Below, in pieces: positions 8,779-18,578 of a stretch of 48,976 bases of DNA. The stretch's first letter is position 1. Each line of letters starts with the position of its first letter. Where the stretch lies: positions 1 through 48,976 of the forward strand of contig PKXJ01000011.1 of the NCBI GenBank assembly GCA_003132305.1, read 5' to 3'. The translations under genes were made by a program, and so were the position numbers. The DNA comes from Acidimicrobiaceae bacterium (lineage in GTDB: Bacteria; Actinomycetota; Acidimicrobiia; Acidimicrobiales; RAAP-2). The notes below the pieces were generated by a model that saw only the letters and a program-made list of their open reading frames with translations, was not told the DNA's origin and made no database searches.

Positions 8779-9791
8779 AGCGAACCCCTCAGCCCGACTT
8801 CACGCACCTGCTCTCTCTGTCGGGGCCCCACGGAACCTTTGAGCACGCGGAGTTCGCGGAAGCCAGGGTCGAGCACGGCTACTGCACGGACGACGTGGCC
8901 CGAGTACTGCTGGCGACGTCACGAGAGAGCGAACCATCGTTCGAGGTGGGAGAACTCGCGCGGAAATCGCTGAGTTTTTTGAGCGACGCGCAGGGCCCCG
9001 ACGGGCGGATCAAGAATCGACGCGCCGAGAGTGGCGCGTGGCTCGGACCGAGAACGAGTGAGGACTGCTGGGGTCGCTCCATCTGGTCGTTCGGAACGGC
9101 GATCGCGCGTTCGAGCGACGAGGACCTCGTTTTCGAGGCCCGACGGCTCTTCGAACGCGGCATCATGACTCGATCTCACTGGCCTCGGGCGATGGCGTTT
9201 GCGACGTTCGGCGCCGCCGAGGTCCTTTTAGGCGACCCTACGCACGAGGGCGCTCTCGATTTGATCGTCGCGGCGGCCAATTTGTTGGATCGGCCCGAGC
9301 CCGTCAGGGGCTGGCACTGGAGCGAAGACCGACTCGCTTACGCCAACGCCGCGCTTCCCGAAGCGATGATGGTGGCCGGTTCGATTGTCGGTAACGATCG
9401 CCTGGTTGAAATGGGGCTTCGTCAATTGAAGTGGCTGCTCGATACGTCGTCGCCCGACGGTCATCTCTCGGTCGCGCCCGCCCAGGGAAGAGGTCCCGAC
9501 TCGACGCGGGAAAAATTTGATCAACAGCCGATCGAAGCCGCGGCCCTCTCCGAAGCGTGTATTCGCGCGAGTGAAGTGACGGGTGACGCTGAGTGGATCA
9601 AGGGCCACGAACTGGCCGTTCAGTGGTTTCTCGGGAACAATGACGTCGCTTCGCCGATGTTCGACGCGGACTCGGGCGGAGGCTACGACGGACTGACCGC
9701 ACGAGGACCCAATCGCAATCAAGGCGCGGAGTCGACCATCGCCTTGTTGACCACACTCCAACAGGCCCGGCATTTCGAGTTGGCTCTTTAG
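8775..9791 (+). CDS. Alpha/alpha-barrel protein partner of GT4 glycosyltransferase
   Basis: A 338-residue protein, mostly helical, that looks like an (alpha/alpha)6 toroid of the kind seen in glycoside hydrolases. Repeated motifs include EHGYCTDDVARVLL, the segment TSEDCWGRSIWSFGTA, GWHWSEDRLAYANAALPEAM and NQGAESTIALLTTL. I recall this sequence pattern as the C-terminal half of long bacterial glycosyltransferase proteins, so the gene here may be a split domain acting with the preceding GT4 enzyme. No catalytic acid can be assigned with certainty; the Asp-Asp and Glu-Asp pairs in the first motifs are candidates. It overlaps its neighbours by 4 bases and 1 base, so the three proteins are probably made in fixed proportion. 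Confidence 0.7.
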   Translation: MKRTPQPDFTHLLSLSGPHGTFEHAEFAEARVEHGYCTDDVARVLLATSRESEPSFEVGELARKSLSFLSDAQGPDGRIKNRRAESGAWLGPRTSEDCWGRSIWSFGTAIARSSDEDLVFEARRLFERGIMTRSHWPRAMAFATFGAAEVLLGDPTHEGALDLIVAAANLLDRPEPVRGWHWSEDRLAYANAALPEAMMVAGSIVGNDRLVEMGLRQLKWLLDTSSPDGHLSVAPAQGRGPDSTREKFDQQPIEAAALSEACIRASEVTGDAEWIKGHELAVQWFLGNNDVASPMFDADSGGGYDGLTARGPNRNQGAESTIALLTTLQQARHFELAL

Positions 9792-11251
9792 TGAGAGACA
9801 TGGGAATCGCGGCACGGTCGAATCTTCGGATTCGAGCCGACGCGACGAGAGTCATCACGAGACTCTTCATTCCCGGTCAAGAACTCGTTGGCGGCAGCGA
9901 AGCGAGAACTTCGGAAACCGTGACGCGTGTCCTGGCGCTCGAGGAAGCCGACGTGGCCGCGGTGCTGGACGACTTGATGGATCGCTTCTCAAAACGCCAC
10001 GATGACTTGACGAGAGTCTTCGAAGAACACGCGCAACGCCTCGCCGGCTACGTGGGCGAAGAAATCTCGGCGAATCGCCGTCAGCTACTGGGTGCCGCGT
10101 TCACGCACGAGTTCGCGCTCGAAGGCGCCTCGGTCTGCAATCCGAGCCTCGTGGCCCATCCCGATCAGACGGGTGTCGCCAACGGGGGATTGCGAGTAGT
10201 GCTGAGTTACCGATCGATTGGCGAAGGTCACCGCTCGGCCATATGTTTTCGCACGGGAGTGATTGACGCGAGCGCGACGTTAGACATTGACGAAGCTCTT
10301 CCGTTCCCCGTGGTTGCTCGAACGAGTCAGGGACCTCTTCATCGTGAGCTCCTTCGCGCCAAACTGCGGGACCTGAATCTCGACGGTGAGACGGCGGCCA
10401 CCGCGCTCAAGAGTTTGGGGACGAGGTTTTCGATCGAACAACTTGATGCCGAGATCATGAGGCTCGCTGTCCACACTGATACTCGACGGCACGTCTCCGA
10501 GACGTCGAGTCTGTTGCGTTTGCTGAGCGAATGCTTCTACGTCGCGACGTTCGATGACGATACTGACCTCTCTCGACGGGTGCTGTGGCCCTCGACGCCG
10601 TTCGAGAGTTCCGGGATGGAGGACGCTCGATTTGTCGAACTCCATGAAGACAACGTCGCTCGTTACGTCGCGACCTACACGGCTTTTGACGGTATGTACG
10701 TGACCCAACAGTTGCTGCAGACCGATGATTTCGTCACTTTTCGCTCGTCACCGTTGGCCGGGCGAGGTGCCAAGAACAAGGGACTCGCCGTGTTTCCTCG
10801 TCGGATCGCGGGCCAATTCGTGGCGCTGTCTCGACACGATCGAGAATCGAACGCCATTGCGTACTCTTCGGATCTGCTTCGGTGGAATCAAGTAACGACG
10901 ATGCAGGTGCCGAGCGCCTCGTGGGAGATGCTCCAGATTGGCAACTGCGGGTCGCCCATCGAAATGGCGGAAGGCTGGCTGGTGCTCATGCACGGCGTGG
11001 GTCCGATGCGAACCTACGGCATTGGCGCGCTGCTACTCGACCTTGACGATCCCACCAAGATTCTGGCCAAACTTCCGAGACCTCTGCTAGTGCCCGAAGC
11101 GGACGGACAAGATGGCTACGTGCCCAACGTGGTGTACTCCTGCGGCTCACTCGTGCACGGGGACACGCTGCACCTTCCCTTCGGCATCGCCGATCAATCC
11201 ATAGGTTTTTGTACGGTGCCACTCCGTGAGCTCCTCGCGGAGATGTGCTGA
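9791..11251 (+). CDS. GH130-family glycoside phosphorylase (PH1107-related)
   Basis: A 486-residue five-bladed beta-propeller enzyme of the GH130 kind. Diagnostic stretches are LSYRSIGEGHRSAICF, SSGMEDARFVEL (family GxEDPR), GAKNKGLAVFPRRI, LSRHDRESNAIAYS and MLQIGNCGSPIEMAEGWL followed by LMHGVGPMRTYGIGALLLD. GH130 enzymes reversibly phosphorolyse beta-mannosides (beta-1,4 or beta-1,2 linked) to mannose 1-phosphate; the exact linkage cannot be told. The GTG at 9791 overlaps the upstream stop by one base; ATG 9800 with GAGAG just before it is an equally good start. It ends the three-gene operon and runs toward ligC, about 105 bases of unremarkable sequence between them. Confidence 0.85.
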   Translation: MRDMGIAARSNLRIRADATRVITRLFIPGQELVGGSEARTSETVTRVLALEEADVAAVLDDLMDRFSKRHDDLTRVFEEHAQRLAGYVGEEISANRRQLLGAAFTHEFALEGASVCNPSLVAHPDQTGVANGGLRVVLSYRSIGEGHRSAICFRTGVIDASATLDIDEALPFPVVARTSQGPLHRELLRAKLRDLNLDGETAATALKSLGTRFSIEQLDAEIMRLAVHTDTRRHVSETSSLLRLLSECFYVATFDDDTDLSRRVLWPSTPFESSGMEDARFVELHEDNVARYVATYTAFDGMYVTQQLLQTDDFVTFRSSPLAGRGAKNKGLAVFPRRIAGQFVALSRHDRESNAIAYSSDLLRWNQVTTMQVPSASWEMLQIGNCGSPIEMAEGWLVLMHGVGPMRTYGIGALLLDLDDPTKILAKLPRPLLVPEADGQDGYVPNVVYSCGSLVHGDTLHLPFGIADQSIGFCTVPLRELLAEMC

Positions 11252-11356
11252 GCCCACTCGTCGCACTTTCTTCTCTCGTAAGTGCCGCGCGACCACCGTC
11301 GTCCCAGTTTCAGCGTCACGTCGTCCCCGACGAACGCCCCGGGTGAGAGAAACGTT

Positions 11357-12295
11357 CTACAGTTGCGCTTCGAGCAACGCGAGTACCTCGTAACAGTCGA
11401 GCACCGAGTGGACTGAGGCGTTTGGTTCGCGCCCTTCGCGCAGCGCCGCAATGAACTCACGGTCTTGAAGCTCGATGCCGTCCATCGAGACGGCGACGTT
11501 CGTGACGTCGACGGGCTCGTCGCGCCCGTTAAAGAGATCGTCGTAGCGCGCGACGTAGGTGCCGGTGTCGCCGATGTAGCGAAAGAACGAACCCAACGGG
11601 CCGTCGTTGTTGAAACTGAGTGAGAGCGTGCAGAGCTGTCCGGTCGCGCTCTTGAGCTGGATGGACATGTCCGTGGGGATGCCGAGCACCGGATGGAGGG
11701 GACCCTGGAGGACGTTCGCCTTGACGATTCGTTCGCGGCACTGGTACTGAAAGAGATCGACCGTGTGCGCGGCGTGGTGCCACAACAAGTTGTCGGTCCA
11801 GCTGCGAGCCTGACCCAGCGCGTTGAGGTTCGTGCGTCGAAAGAAGTAGGTCTGCACGTCCATCTGCTGCAGGGAGAACTCACCGGCGAGCACACGTTGG
11901 TGAATCCACTGGTGCGAGGGATTGAAGCGACGGGTGTGCCCGACCATGCAGACGCGCCGCGTCTCACTTTGCACCGCCGCCACTTCTTGGGCGTCGGCCC
12001 AGTTGTCGGCGAGGGGGATCTCCACCTGCACGTGCTTGCCCGCGCGCATCGTGGCGATCGCCTGCGCCGCGTGGAGCTGGGTGGGCGTGCAGAGAATAAC
12101 GGCGTCGACGCTCTCCATTGCGAGAACGTCACTCAGTTCAGTCGTGGCGTGGGGTACGCCGTACTTGCCGGCGACCTCTTGCGCCTGTTCGAGTCGCCGA
12201 CTGACGACGGACACGACTTCGACGTCGTCGACGCGCGCGAGTGCGTCGAGGTGTTTGATGCCAAAAGCGCCAGCTCCCGCGAGTGCGATGCGCAT
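11357..12295 (-). CDS. ligC: 4-carboxy-2-hydroxymuconate-6-semialdehyde dehydrogenase
   Basis: A 312-residue Gfo/Idh/MocA-family enzyme that oxidises the protocatechuate 4,5-cleavage product (as its hemiacetal) to 2-pyrone-4,6-dicarboxylate with NAD(P)+. The dinucleotide motif ALAGAGAFGIKHLD is at the N-terminus; QVEIPLADNW, MVGHTRRFNPSHQW, TYFFRRTNLNALGQARSWTD and LLWHHAAHTVDLF are, from memory, nearly the same as in Sphingobium LigC. The ATG at 12295 has a strong AAGGAG six bases upstream. It is the last gene of the lig operon, 22 bases after ligB, which makes the dioxygenase subunits next to the enzyme for their product. Confidence 0.95.
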   Translation of the reverse strand: MRIALAGAGAFGIKHLDALARVDDVEVVSVVSRRLEQAQEVAGKYGVPHATTELSDVLAMESVDAVILCTPTQLHAAQAIATMRAGKHVQVEIPLADNWADAQEVAAVQSETRRVCMVGHTRRFNPSHQWIHQRVLAGEFSLQQMDVQTYFFRRTNLNALGQARSWTDNLLWHHAAHTVDLFQYQCRERIVKANVLQGPLHPVLGIPTDMSIQLKSATGQLCTLSLSFNNDGPLGSFFRYIGDTGTYVARYDDLFNGRDEPVDVTNVAVSMDGIELQDREFIAALREGREPNASVHSVLDCYEVLALLEAQL

Positions 12296-12317
12296 TGGTG
12301 CTCCTTAGGTTCGTGAC

Positions 12318-13548
<1,231 letters not shown>

Positions 13549-13552
<4 letters not shown>

Positions 13553-14448
13553 GGACGACCTCCCCAGTAGAGCCGCGTTGGGTTCTCGACGAGGAGTTTA
13601 ACCTGCGCTTTCCGCGAGCGAGCGACGCGCGGAATGAAGTTCACGAGGGCGCCGTCGTCGGGCATGAAGTGTTTCAAGTTGGGGTGCGGCCAGTCAGTAC
13701 CCCAGAGCACGCGATCGGGAAACTCGTCGATCACGCGTGACGCGAAGGGCACGACGTCGTCGTAGGGCGGCCCGACCTTGGTGAGCCGTTCGGCGCCGGT
13801 GGCTTTGGCCCAGAAGTTTTCGTTCTTCTCCATGAGGCGCAAGAACAGTTTGAACTCGGGTCCGTCGACGGACTTCGCGACGTCGGGTCGACCCATGTGA
13901 TCAACGACGACGGTGGCGTCGAGCGACGTGAAGAAGTTCCAGCGTTCCGCCAAGTCGTCGGCCTCAAAGTAGATCACGACGTGCCAGCCGTAGGGCGTGA
14001 TCCGTCGCACAATCTCGTGGTAGTACTCGTCGGGTTGGGGATCAACGAGGCGTCGAACGAAGTTAAAACGCACGCCGCGAACACCGGAGTCGTGAAGTGT
14101 GCTCAGTTCATCGTCCGTTTCGTCGCCGCGAAGCGTGGCGACCCCGCGGGCTCGTCCCTTCGAACTCCGTAGGGCGTCGACCATGGCCCGATTGTCGGCG
14201 CCGTGACAGGTCGCTTGGACGATGACGGACTTGTCGAAACCCAAGAGATCACGCAAGGCTAAAAGTTGGTCCTTCGTGGCGTCACCGGGGGTGTACTTGC
14301 GTTCGGGGGCGTAGGGAAACGTGTCGCCGGGCCCAAAGACGTGACAGTGCGCGTCGACCGATCCCGGAGGGAGTTTGAACACCGGTACAGAAGGACTCGG
14401 ATCAAAGACCAGCCAGTCGGAGTCCATAGTGAACTTCGCCACGCTCAA
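13549..14448 (-). CDS. ligI: 2-pyrone-4,6-dicarboxylate hydrolase
   Basis: Amidohydrolase-superfamily lactonase (299 residues) that opens 2-pyrone-4,6-dicarboxylate to 4-oxalomesaconate. The HxH motif is in VDAHCHVFGPGDTFPYAPER (near residues 31-50), with VVDHMGRPD in the middle and LWGTDWPHPN carrying the catalytic Asp; WGG near the end is also typical. LigI members need no metal, although they keep the fold. The start is uncertain: TTG 14448 overlaps the ligJ stop (TTGA), but GTG 14442 has AGGG at nine bases, and ATG 14427 is also possible. Confidence 0.95.
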
Positions 14449-15464
14449 CGACCCTGTGTCTTCAAGGCGGCGTCGAGTCGGGGATAGGCGCGGCGAGCGT
14501 TGTGTTCAAAAATGTCGCTCTTCTCCTTCGCGGAGAGGTTCGAGGCGTCGAGATAGCGCTTGGTGTCGTCGAAGTAGTTTCCGGTATCGGGATCCACACC
14601 GCGCACCGCCCCCAGCATCTCCGAACCGAAGAGGATGTTCTTGGACTCGATGACCTCGCAGAGAAGGTCGATCCCGGGTTGGTGGTAGACGCAAGTATCG
14701 AAGAAGACGTTGTGCATCAGGTGTTCGTCGAGTGCGGGTCTGTTCAACATGTCGGCCAAGCCTCGGTAGCGGCCCCAGTGATAGGGCACCGCCCCGCCGC
14801 CGTGGGGAATAACGAAACGCAACGTCGGAAAGTCCGCGAAGAGGTCTCCTTGTATGAGTTGCATGAATGCCGTGGTGTCGGCGTTGATGTAGTGCGCGCC
14901 GGTGGCGTGAAAATTTGGGTTGCAACTACTCGAGACGTGAATCATGGCGGGCACGTCGAGTTCGACCATCTTTTCGTAGATCGGATACCACGAGCGATCG
15001 GTTAGCGGAGGTCCGATCCAACGCCCGCCACTGGGATCGGGGTTGAGATTGCAACCGACGAAACCTAGTTCATTGACGCAGCGCTCCAGTTCAGGAATTG
15101 AGTGGGCAACGGACACGCCCGGCGACTGGGGTAGCTGGCACACGCCGGCAAATGAATCGGGAAAGAGCGTGACGACGCGAAAGATGAGCTCGTTGCACGC
15201 TCTCGACCACGCACCAGAGACCGCGGCGTCACCGACGTGCGGTTCCATTGCCGAGGCGCGCGGAGAAAAAATGGTGAGATCGGCGCCGCGTTCTCTAAGT
15301 ATCCGCAGTTGATTGGACTCGATCGTGTCGACAATTTCGTCGTCCGAGATCGCCGGGTACGTCGGCGGCTCACTCTTTGACTCGAAGGCGGCTACTTGAG
15401 CTGTTCGCCAAAGACTGTGGGCCTCGGGGGCGGTGGTGTAGTGACCGTGACAGTCAATGATCAC
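14445..15464 (-). CDS. ligJ: 4-oxalomesaconate hydratase
   Basis: A 339-residue amidohydrolase-fold hydratase that adds water to 4-oxalomesaconate to give 4-carboxy-4-hydroxy-2-oxoadipate. [15 protein letters not shown] at the start holds the HxH metal motif; FSPRASAMEPHVGD, CNLNPDPSGGRW, MIHVSSSCNPNFHATGAHY and FVIPHGGGAVPYHWGRYRG are LigJ signatures. The start is GTG 15464: it overlaps the ligU stop codon by four bases, has GGGAGGA just upstream and begins at the usual family N-terminus (VIIDCHGHY). A slightly longer frame from 15476 is less likely. Confidence 0.95.
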   Translation of the reverse strand: MIIDCHGHYTTAPEAHSLWRTAQVAAFESKSEPPTYPAISDDEIVDTIESNQLRILRERGADLTIFSPRASAMEPHVGDAAVSGAWSRACNELIFRVVTLFPDSFAGVCQLPQSPGVSVAHSIPELERCVNELGFVGCNLNPDPSGGRWIGPPLTDRSWYPIYEKMVELDVPAMIHVSSSCNPNFHATGAHYINADTTAFMQLIQGDLFADFPTLRFVIPHGGGAVPYHWGRYRGLADMLNRPALDEHLMHNVFFDTCVYHQPGIDLLCEVIESKNILFGSEMLGAVRGVDPDTGNYFDDTKRYLDASNLSAKEKSDIFEHNARRAYPRLDAALKTQGR

Positions 15465-16558
15465 GAGTCCTCCCACAGGCTGGCCGGCACGAAGACGTCA
15501 CCGCGCATCAAGAGACGCGCCGTTCGCAGAAGCGCTGCGCGCTCCACGTGGAAGACGCCGTTGTCACTACGAACGGTGAGCGTCACGGAGAAGTAGCCCG
15601 AAGGGTGTTCGATGTCCAGCGTAACTTCACCGTCCGCTCGAGGACGGCCGGCGATCTCGTTCGCCACCGAATCCGGCAATAGGCACGCGGTGGCGACGGA
15701 GACCGCGCCGAAGACCCCGATCGCCTCGTGCACGCGATGCGGGATGAAGGTACGAGTCGACACGGTGCCGCCGTGTTGGGCCGGCGCGAGGAGCGACATC
15801 TTTGGAACGGTCGCGTTCGATACGTCGCCGAGGTTCATGACGAGGCCCGCCGCCAAGCGGATCTTCTCTACCTGGGCTTTGACGTCGTCGTTACTTTCGA
15901 TTTCCGAGGGTTCTTCGTAACCCGAAAGACCAACGTCGCTCGCCCGAAGGCAGACTACGGGCATGCCGTTGTCGACACAGGTGACGTGAACGCCTTCGAG
16001 AACGTCGTCGACGTGCCCCGTGGGCAGGAGCGCCCCGCACGTTGAACCCGCGACGTCAAGGAACTCAATGGGAATCGGCGCGTGCGTGCCCGGCACGCCG
16101 TCGATGTGGGCGAGTCCGTCATAGCGGACTTGGCCCGCCGGCGTCTCGATTCGTGCCACCGCGAGGCTTTGCGTATTTTCCATCCAGATTCGTACGTCGG
16201 TAGTGCCGTGACTGGCCGAGACGAGGCCCTCTTCTATGGCGAAGGGGCCCACGCCGGCGAGTAAGTTGCCGCAGTTTTGGTTGTCGGTCACTTCAGGGCG
16301 ATCGGGCCAGACCTGCAAAAAGAGGTAGTCGACGTCGGCGTCGTCGCGCTTCGAGACCTGTACGACGGCGACTTTCGACGTCAGAGGGTGTGCGCCACCC
16401 ATGCCGTCGATCTCACGAAGATCGGGCGCTCCCATCGCCGCCATCAAAACCGCGTCACGTGTTTCGCGCTCACTCGGGAGATCGCGCGCGTGAAAGTACA
16501 GACCCTTCGACGTGCCCCCGCGCAGCACCGAACAGCGAATCGCCCGCTGTGGGGTCAT
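15461..16558 (-). CDS. ligU: 4-oxalomesaconate tautomerase/isomerase (PrpF family)
   Basis: A 365-residue PrpF-family protein (diaminopimelate-epimerase fold). [20 protein letters not shown] near the N-terminus and [20 protein letters not shown] are family signatures; the Cys in NCGN is one of the two usual catalytic positions. In this operon it most likely interconverts 4-oxalomesaconate isomers before LigJ, as LigU and GalD do. An aconitate isomerase role, also known in PrpF, is unlikely given the neighbours. ATG 16558 overlaps the ligK stop by four bases (ATGA). Confidence 0.9.
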   Translation of the reverse strand: MTPQRAIRCSVLRGGTSKGLYFHARDLPSERETRDAVLMAAMGAPDLREIDGMGGAHPLTSKVAVVQVSKRDDADVDYLFLQVWPDRPEVTDNQNCGNLLAGVGPFAIEEGLVSASHGTTDVRIWMENTQSLAVARIETPAGQVRYDGLAHIDGVPGTHAPIPIEFLDVAGSTCGALLPTGHVDDVLEGVHVTCVDNGMPVVCLRASDVGLSGYEEPSEIESNDDVKAQVEKIRLAAGLVMNLGDVSNATVPKMSLLAPAQHGGTVSTRTFIPHRVHEAIGVFGAVSVATACLLPDSVANEIAGRPRADGEVTLDIEHPSGYFSVTLTVRSDNGVFHVERAALLRTARLLMRGDVFVPASLWEDS

Positions 16559-17241
16559 GACTCCTCGTGGTCTTCGTAGACGAGGCCTCGTTCTACCAAC
16601 TTCTCGCGCATGGTGTAGAGGTCGAGACCAAGTTCGCCACTCGCCAGTCGTTCACGCTTGGCCTGTTCGTTCTCTTCGCGGCTCTTGGCGGCGGCCAGGA
16701 CGTCCTCCGCGCGTTCTCTCGACACGACGACGACGCCGTCGTCGTCGGCGACGATGACGTCACCGGGTCGCACGTAGGCTCCGGCGATCACAATGGGCGT
16801 TTGAACGTTCGCGGGCGTCTCCTTGACGGTCCCCTGGGCGCTAATGGTTTTGGACCAGACCGGAAACTTCATCGTCGTGAGCTCGGCCACGTCGCGCACG
16901 CCCGCGTCAATGACCAGAGCGCGCACGCCGTGCGCCACGAGACTCGTCGCCAGCAGTTCACCGAAGTAGCCGTCGTCACAGGGACTCGTGGGCGTCACCA
17001 CCAAGAGGTCGCCCGGTTGGGCCATTTCGACGGCGACGTGGATGGACCAGTTGTCGCCCGGCGCGACCTCGCAGGTCAGCGCGTTGCCCGCGACGCGCAG
17101 TGGTCGAAAGATGGGTCGAAGGCGGGCGGCGAGGAGACCCGTACGTCCTTGCGCTTCATGAAGGGTGGCCACCCCGTAGTGGGCGAGGGCGTCGACGAGC
17201 GCGAGGTCGGTGCGTGGCGTGTTACGGACGACGACGGCCAT
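16555..17241 (-). CDS. ligK: 4-carboxy-4-hydroxy-2-oxoadipate aldolase / oxaloacetate decarboxylase
   Basis: RraA-fold class II aldolase (228 residues) that splits 4-carboxy-4-hydroxy-2-oxoadipate into pyruvate and oxaloacetate. [20 protein letters not shown] and [14 protein letters not shown] carry the conserved Arg and Asp that bind substrate and Mg2+; [17 protein letters not shown] is also typical of the LigK/GalC group. The C-terminal helix ([19 protein letters not shown]) is extended as in the aldolases and absent from RraA itself. The start ATG has AGGGG five bases upstream and is the first gene of the operon, divergent from pobA. Confidence 0.94.
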   Translation of the reverse strand: MAVVVRNTPRTDLALVDALAHYGVATLHEAQGRTGLLAARLRPIFRPLRVAGNALTCEVAPGDNWSIHVAVEMAQPGDLLVVTPTSPCDDGYFGELLATSLVAHGVRALVIDAGVRDVAELTTMKFPVWSKTISAQGTVKETPANVQTPIVIAGAYVRPGDVIVADDDGVVVVSRERAEDVLAAAKSREENEQAKRERLASGELGLDLYTMREKLVERGLVYEDHEES

Positions 17242-17384
17242 TAGTCCCCTTTGCGTTCCACGTCATGCCTACCCACGCCGTCATCGTTGATGCGGTGGCT
17301 AACACAACTGTGGTACTTCTACCTACCCTAAGCAAGCTTTTCGGCGCTGTCTAGTAGGTTACGTCCTGTCACGGGGAGCACTCG
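17242..17384. promoter_or_regulatory. Divergent control region between lig operon and pobA
   Basis: A 143-base gap that must hold promoters for both aromatic operons. Two short dyads are visible close together: CACA-AC-TGTG at 17303-17312 and GGTA-CTTC-TACC at 17312-17323. Both are short and may be chance. I could not settle -35 and -10 boxes for either side, so an activator-dependent promoter is possible. No regulator gene lies nearby in the window. Confidence 0.4.
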
Positions 17385-18566
17385 ATGAAGTCGGTTCGTA
17401 CAGACGTCGCGATTATCGGCGCGGGGCCCGCGGGGCTCCTTCTAGGGCATCTACTCCACCAGGCCGGGATCGACACCGTCGTCCTCGAACGAAGAAGTCG
17501 GGAGTACGTGGAACAGCGACTCCGTGCGGGCGTCATTGAGCACGGCATCGCTAATTTCCTTGAAGAGTCTGGGGTCGCGAAGCGTCTCCGAGCCGAGGGG
17601 CTCGTACACCACGGCATCGAATTTCGATTGGAGGGACGATCGCACCGCATCGCCCTCAGTGATCTCTACGAGGGCAAGGCCATCACCGTCTACGGTCAGT
17701 CGGAACTGGTCAAGGATCTCATCGCGACGCGTCTCGCCTACGACGCGCCGCTGTTCTTCGAAACCGAAGTCGAGCGCCTCGAAGGACTGACGTCGCAAGA
17801 GTGCACCGTGCACGCCAACGGCACAGGCGTTCCGATCGTCGTCACCGCCGACTACGTCATCGGGAGTGACGGGGGCCACGGCGTCGCCGTTCGCTCCGTG
17901 CCCGAGGGCACGTTCAATCGCGCCGAGCGGGTCTACCCCTTTTCGTGGCTCGGCATTTTGGCCGAAGCACCGCCGGTCAGTGACGAGCTCATCTACTGTC
18001 GCCACGATCGAGGCTTCGCGCTGTACTCGATGCGCTCACCCACGTTGAGCCGGCTGTACCTGGGTGTCAGTCCTGACGAGTCGCTGGAGAACTGGAACGA
18101 CGAGCGAATCTGGCGCGAACTGACACTGCGTCTCGCCACCGACGAGATGCCCGACCTTCCTCAAGGTCCCATCACCGAGCGCTCACTGACCGCGATGCGA
18201 AGCGTGGTCGTCTCGCCCATGCGCTACGGTCGACTGTTCCTCGCCGGTGACGCGGCGCACATCGTTCCGCCCACGGGCGCCAAGGGTATGAACCTCGCCC
18301 TGGCGGACGTTCGCGTGTTAGCGCCCGCGCTGATCGCAAAGTTTCTAAACAGTGACGAGACGCGCCTGGACGCGTACTCTGCGACGTGTCTCGAACGAGT
18401 GTGGCGCGCGGAGGAGTTCTCGACGTTCATGACCCAGATGCTGCATCCGCATCCCAGTGACGAGTTCGAAAACGGCGTTCAGCGCGCACGGGCTCGCCAA
18501 GTCGTCAGCGTCGAGTCCGCCACTCGAACTCTCGCGAGAAACTACGTCAACCTCTCCAGCCTCTAG
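17385..18566 (+). CDS. pobA: 4-hydroxybenzoate 3-monooxygenase
   Basis: FAD-dependent hydroxylase (393 residues) that converts 4-hydroxybenzoate, O2 and NAD(P)H to protocatechuate. The FAD dinucleotide motif IIGAGPAGLLLGHLLHQAG starts at residue 10; QRLRAGVIEHG follows as in PobA; VIGSDGGHGVAVR is the DG motif; and GRLFLAGDAAHIVPPTGAKG then MNLALAD is the second FAD motif. Length matches the Pseudomonas enzyme (about 394). GGGGAG lies seven bases before the ATG. It feeds the divergent lig operon directly. Family members differ in NADPH or NADH preference; this cannot be decided here. Confidence 0.95.
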   Translation: MKSVRTDVAIIGAGPAGLLLGHLLHQAGIDTVVLERRSREYVEQRLRAGVIEHGIANFLEESGVAKRLRAEGLVHHGIEFRLEGRSHRIALSDLYEGKAITVYGQSELVKDLIATRLAYDAPLFFETEVERLEGLTSQECTVHANGTGVPIVVTADYVIGSDGGHGVAVRSVPEGTFNRAERVYPFSWLGILAEAPPVSDELIYCRHDRGFALYSMRSPTLSRLYLGVSPDESLENWNDERIWRELTLRLATDEMPDLPQGPITERSLTAMRSVVVSPMRYGRLFLAGDAAHIVPPTGAKGMNLALADVRVLAPALIAKFLNSDETRLDAYSATCLERVWRAEEFSTFMTQMLHPHPSDEFENGVQRARARQVVSVESATRTLARNYVNLSSL

Positions 18567-18578
18567 GGCGCGTGCACT

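Noticed and set aside
11194-12132. 312-codon minus-strand frame overlapping ligC
   Set aside because: The product is Arg/Ser/Thr low-complexity sequence, the mark of a shadow frame; ligC in the other frame is unmistakable.
15461-16558. Aconitate isomerase (PrpF) of the methylcitrate cycle
   Set aside because: No prpB, prpC or acnD nearby; the lig operon context points to the LigU role.
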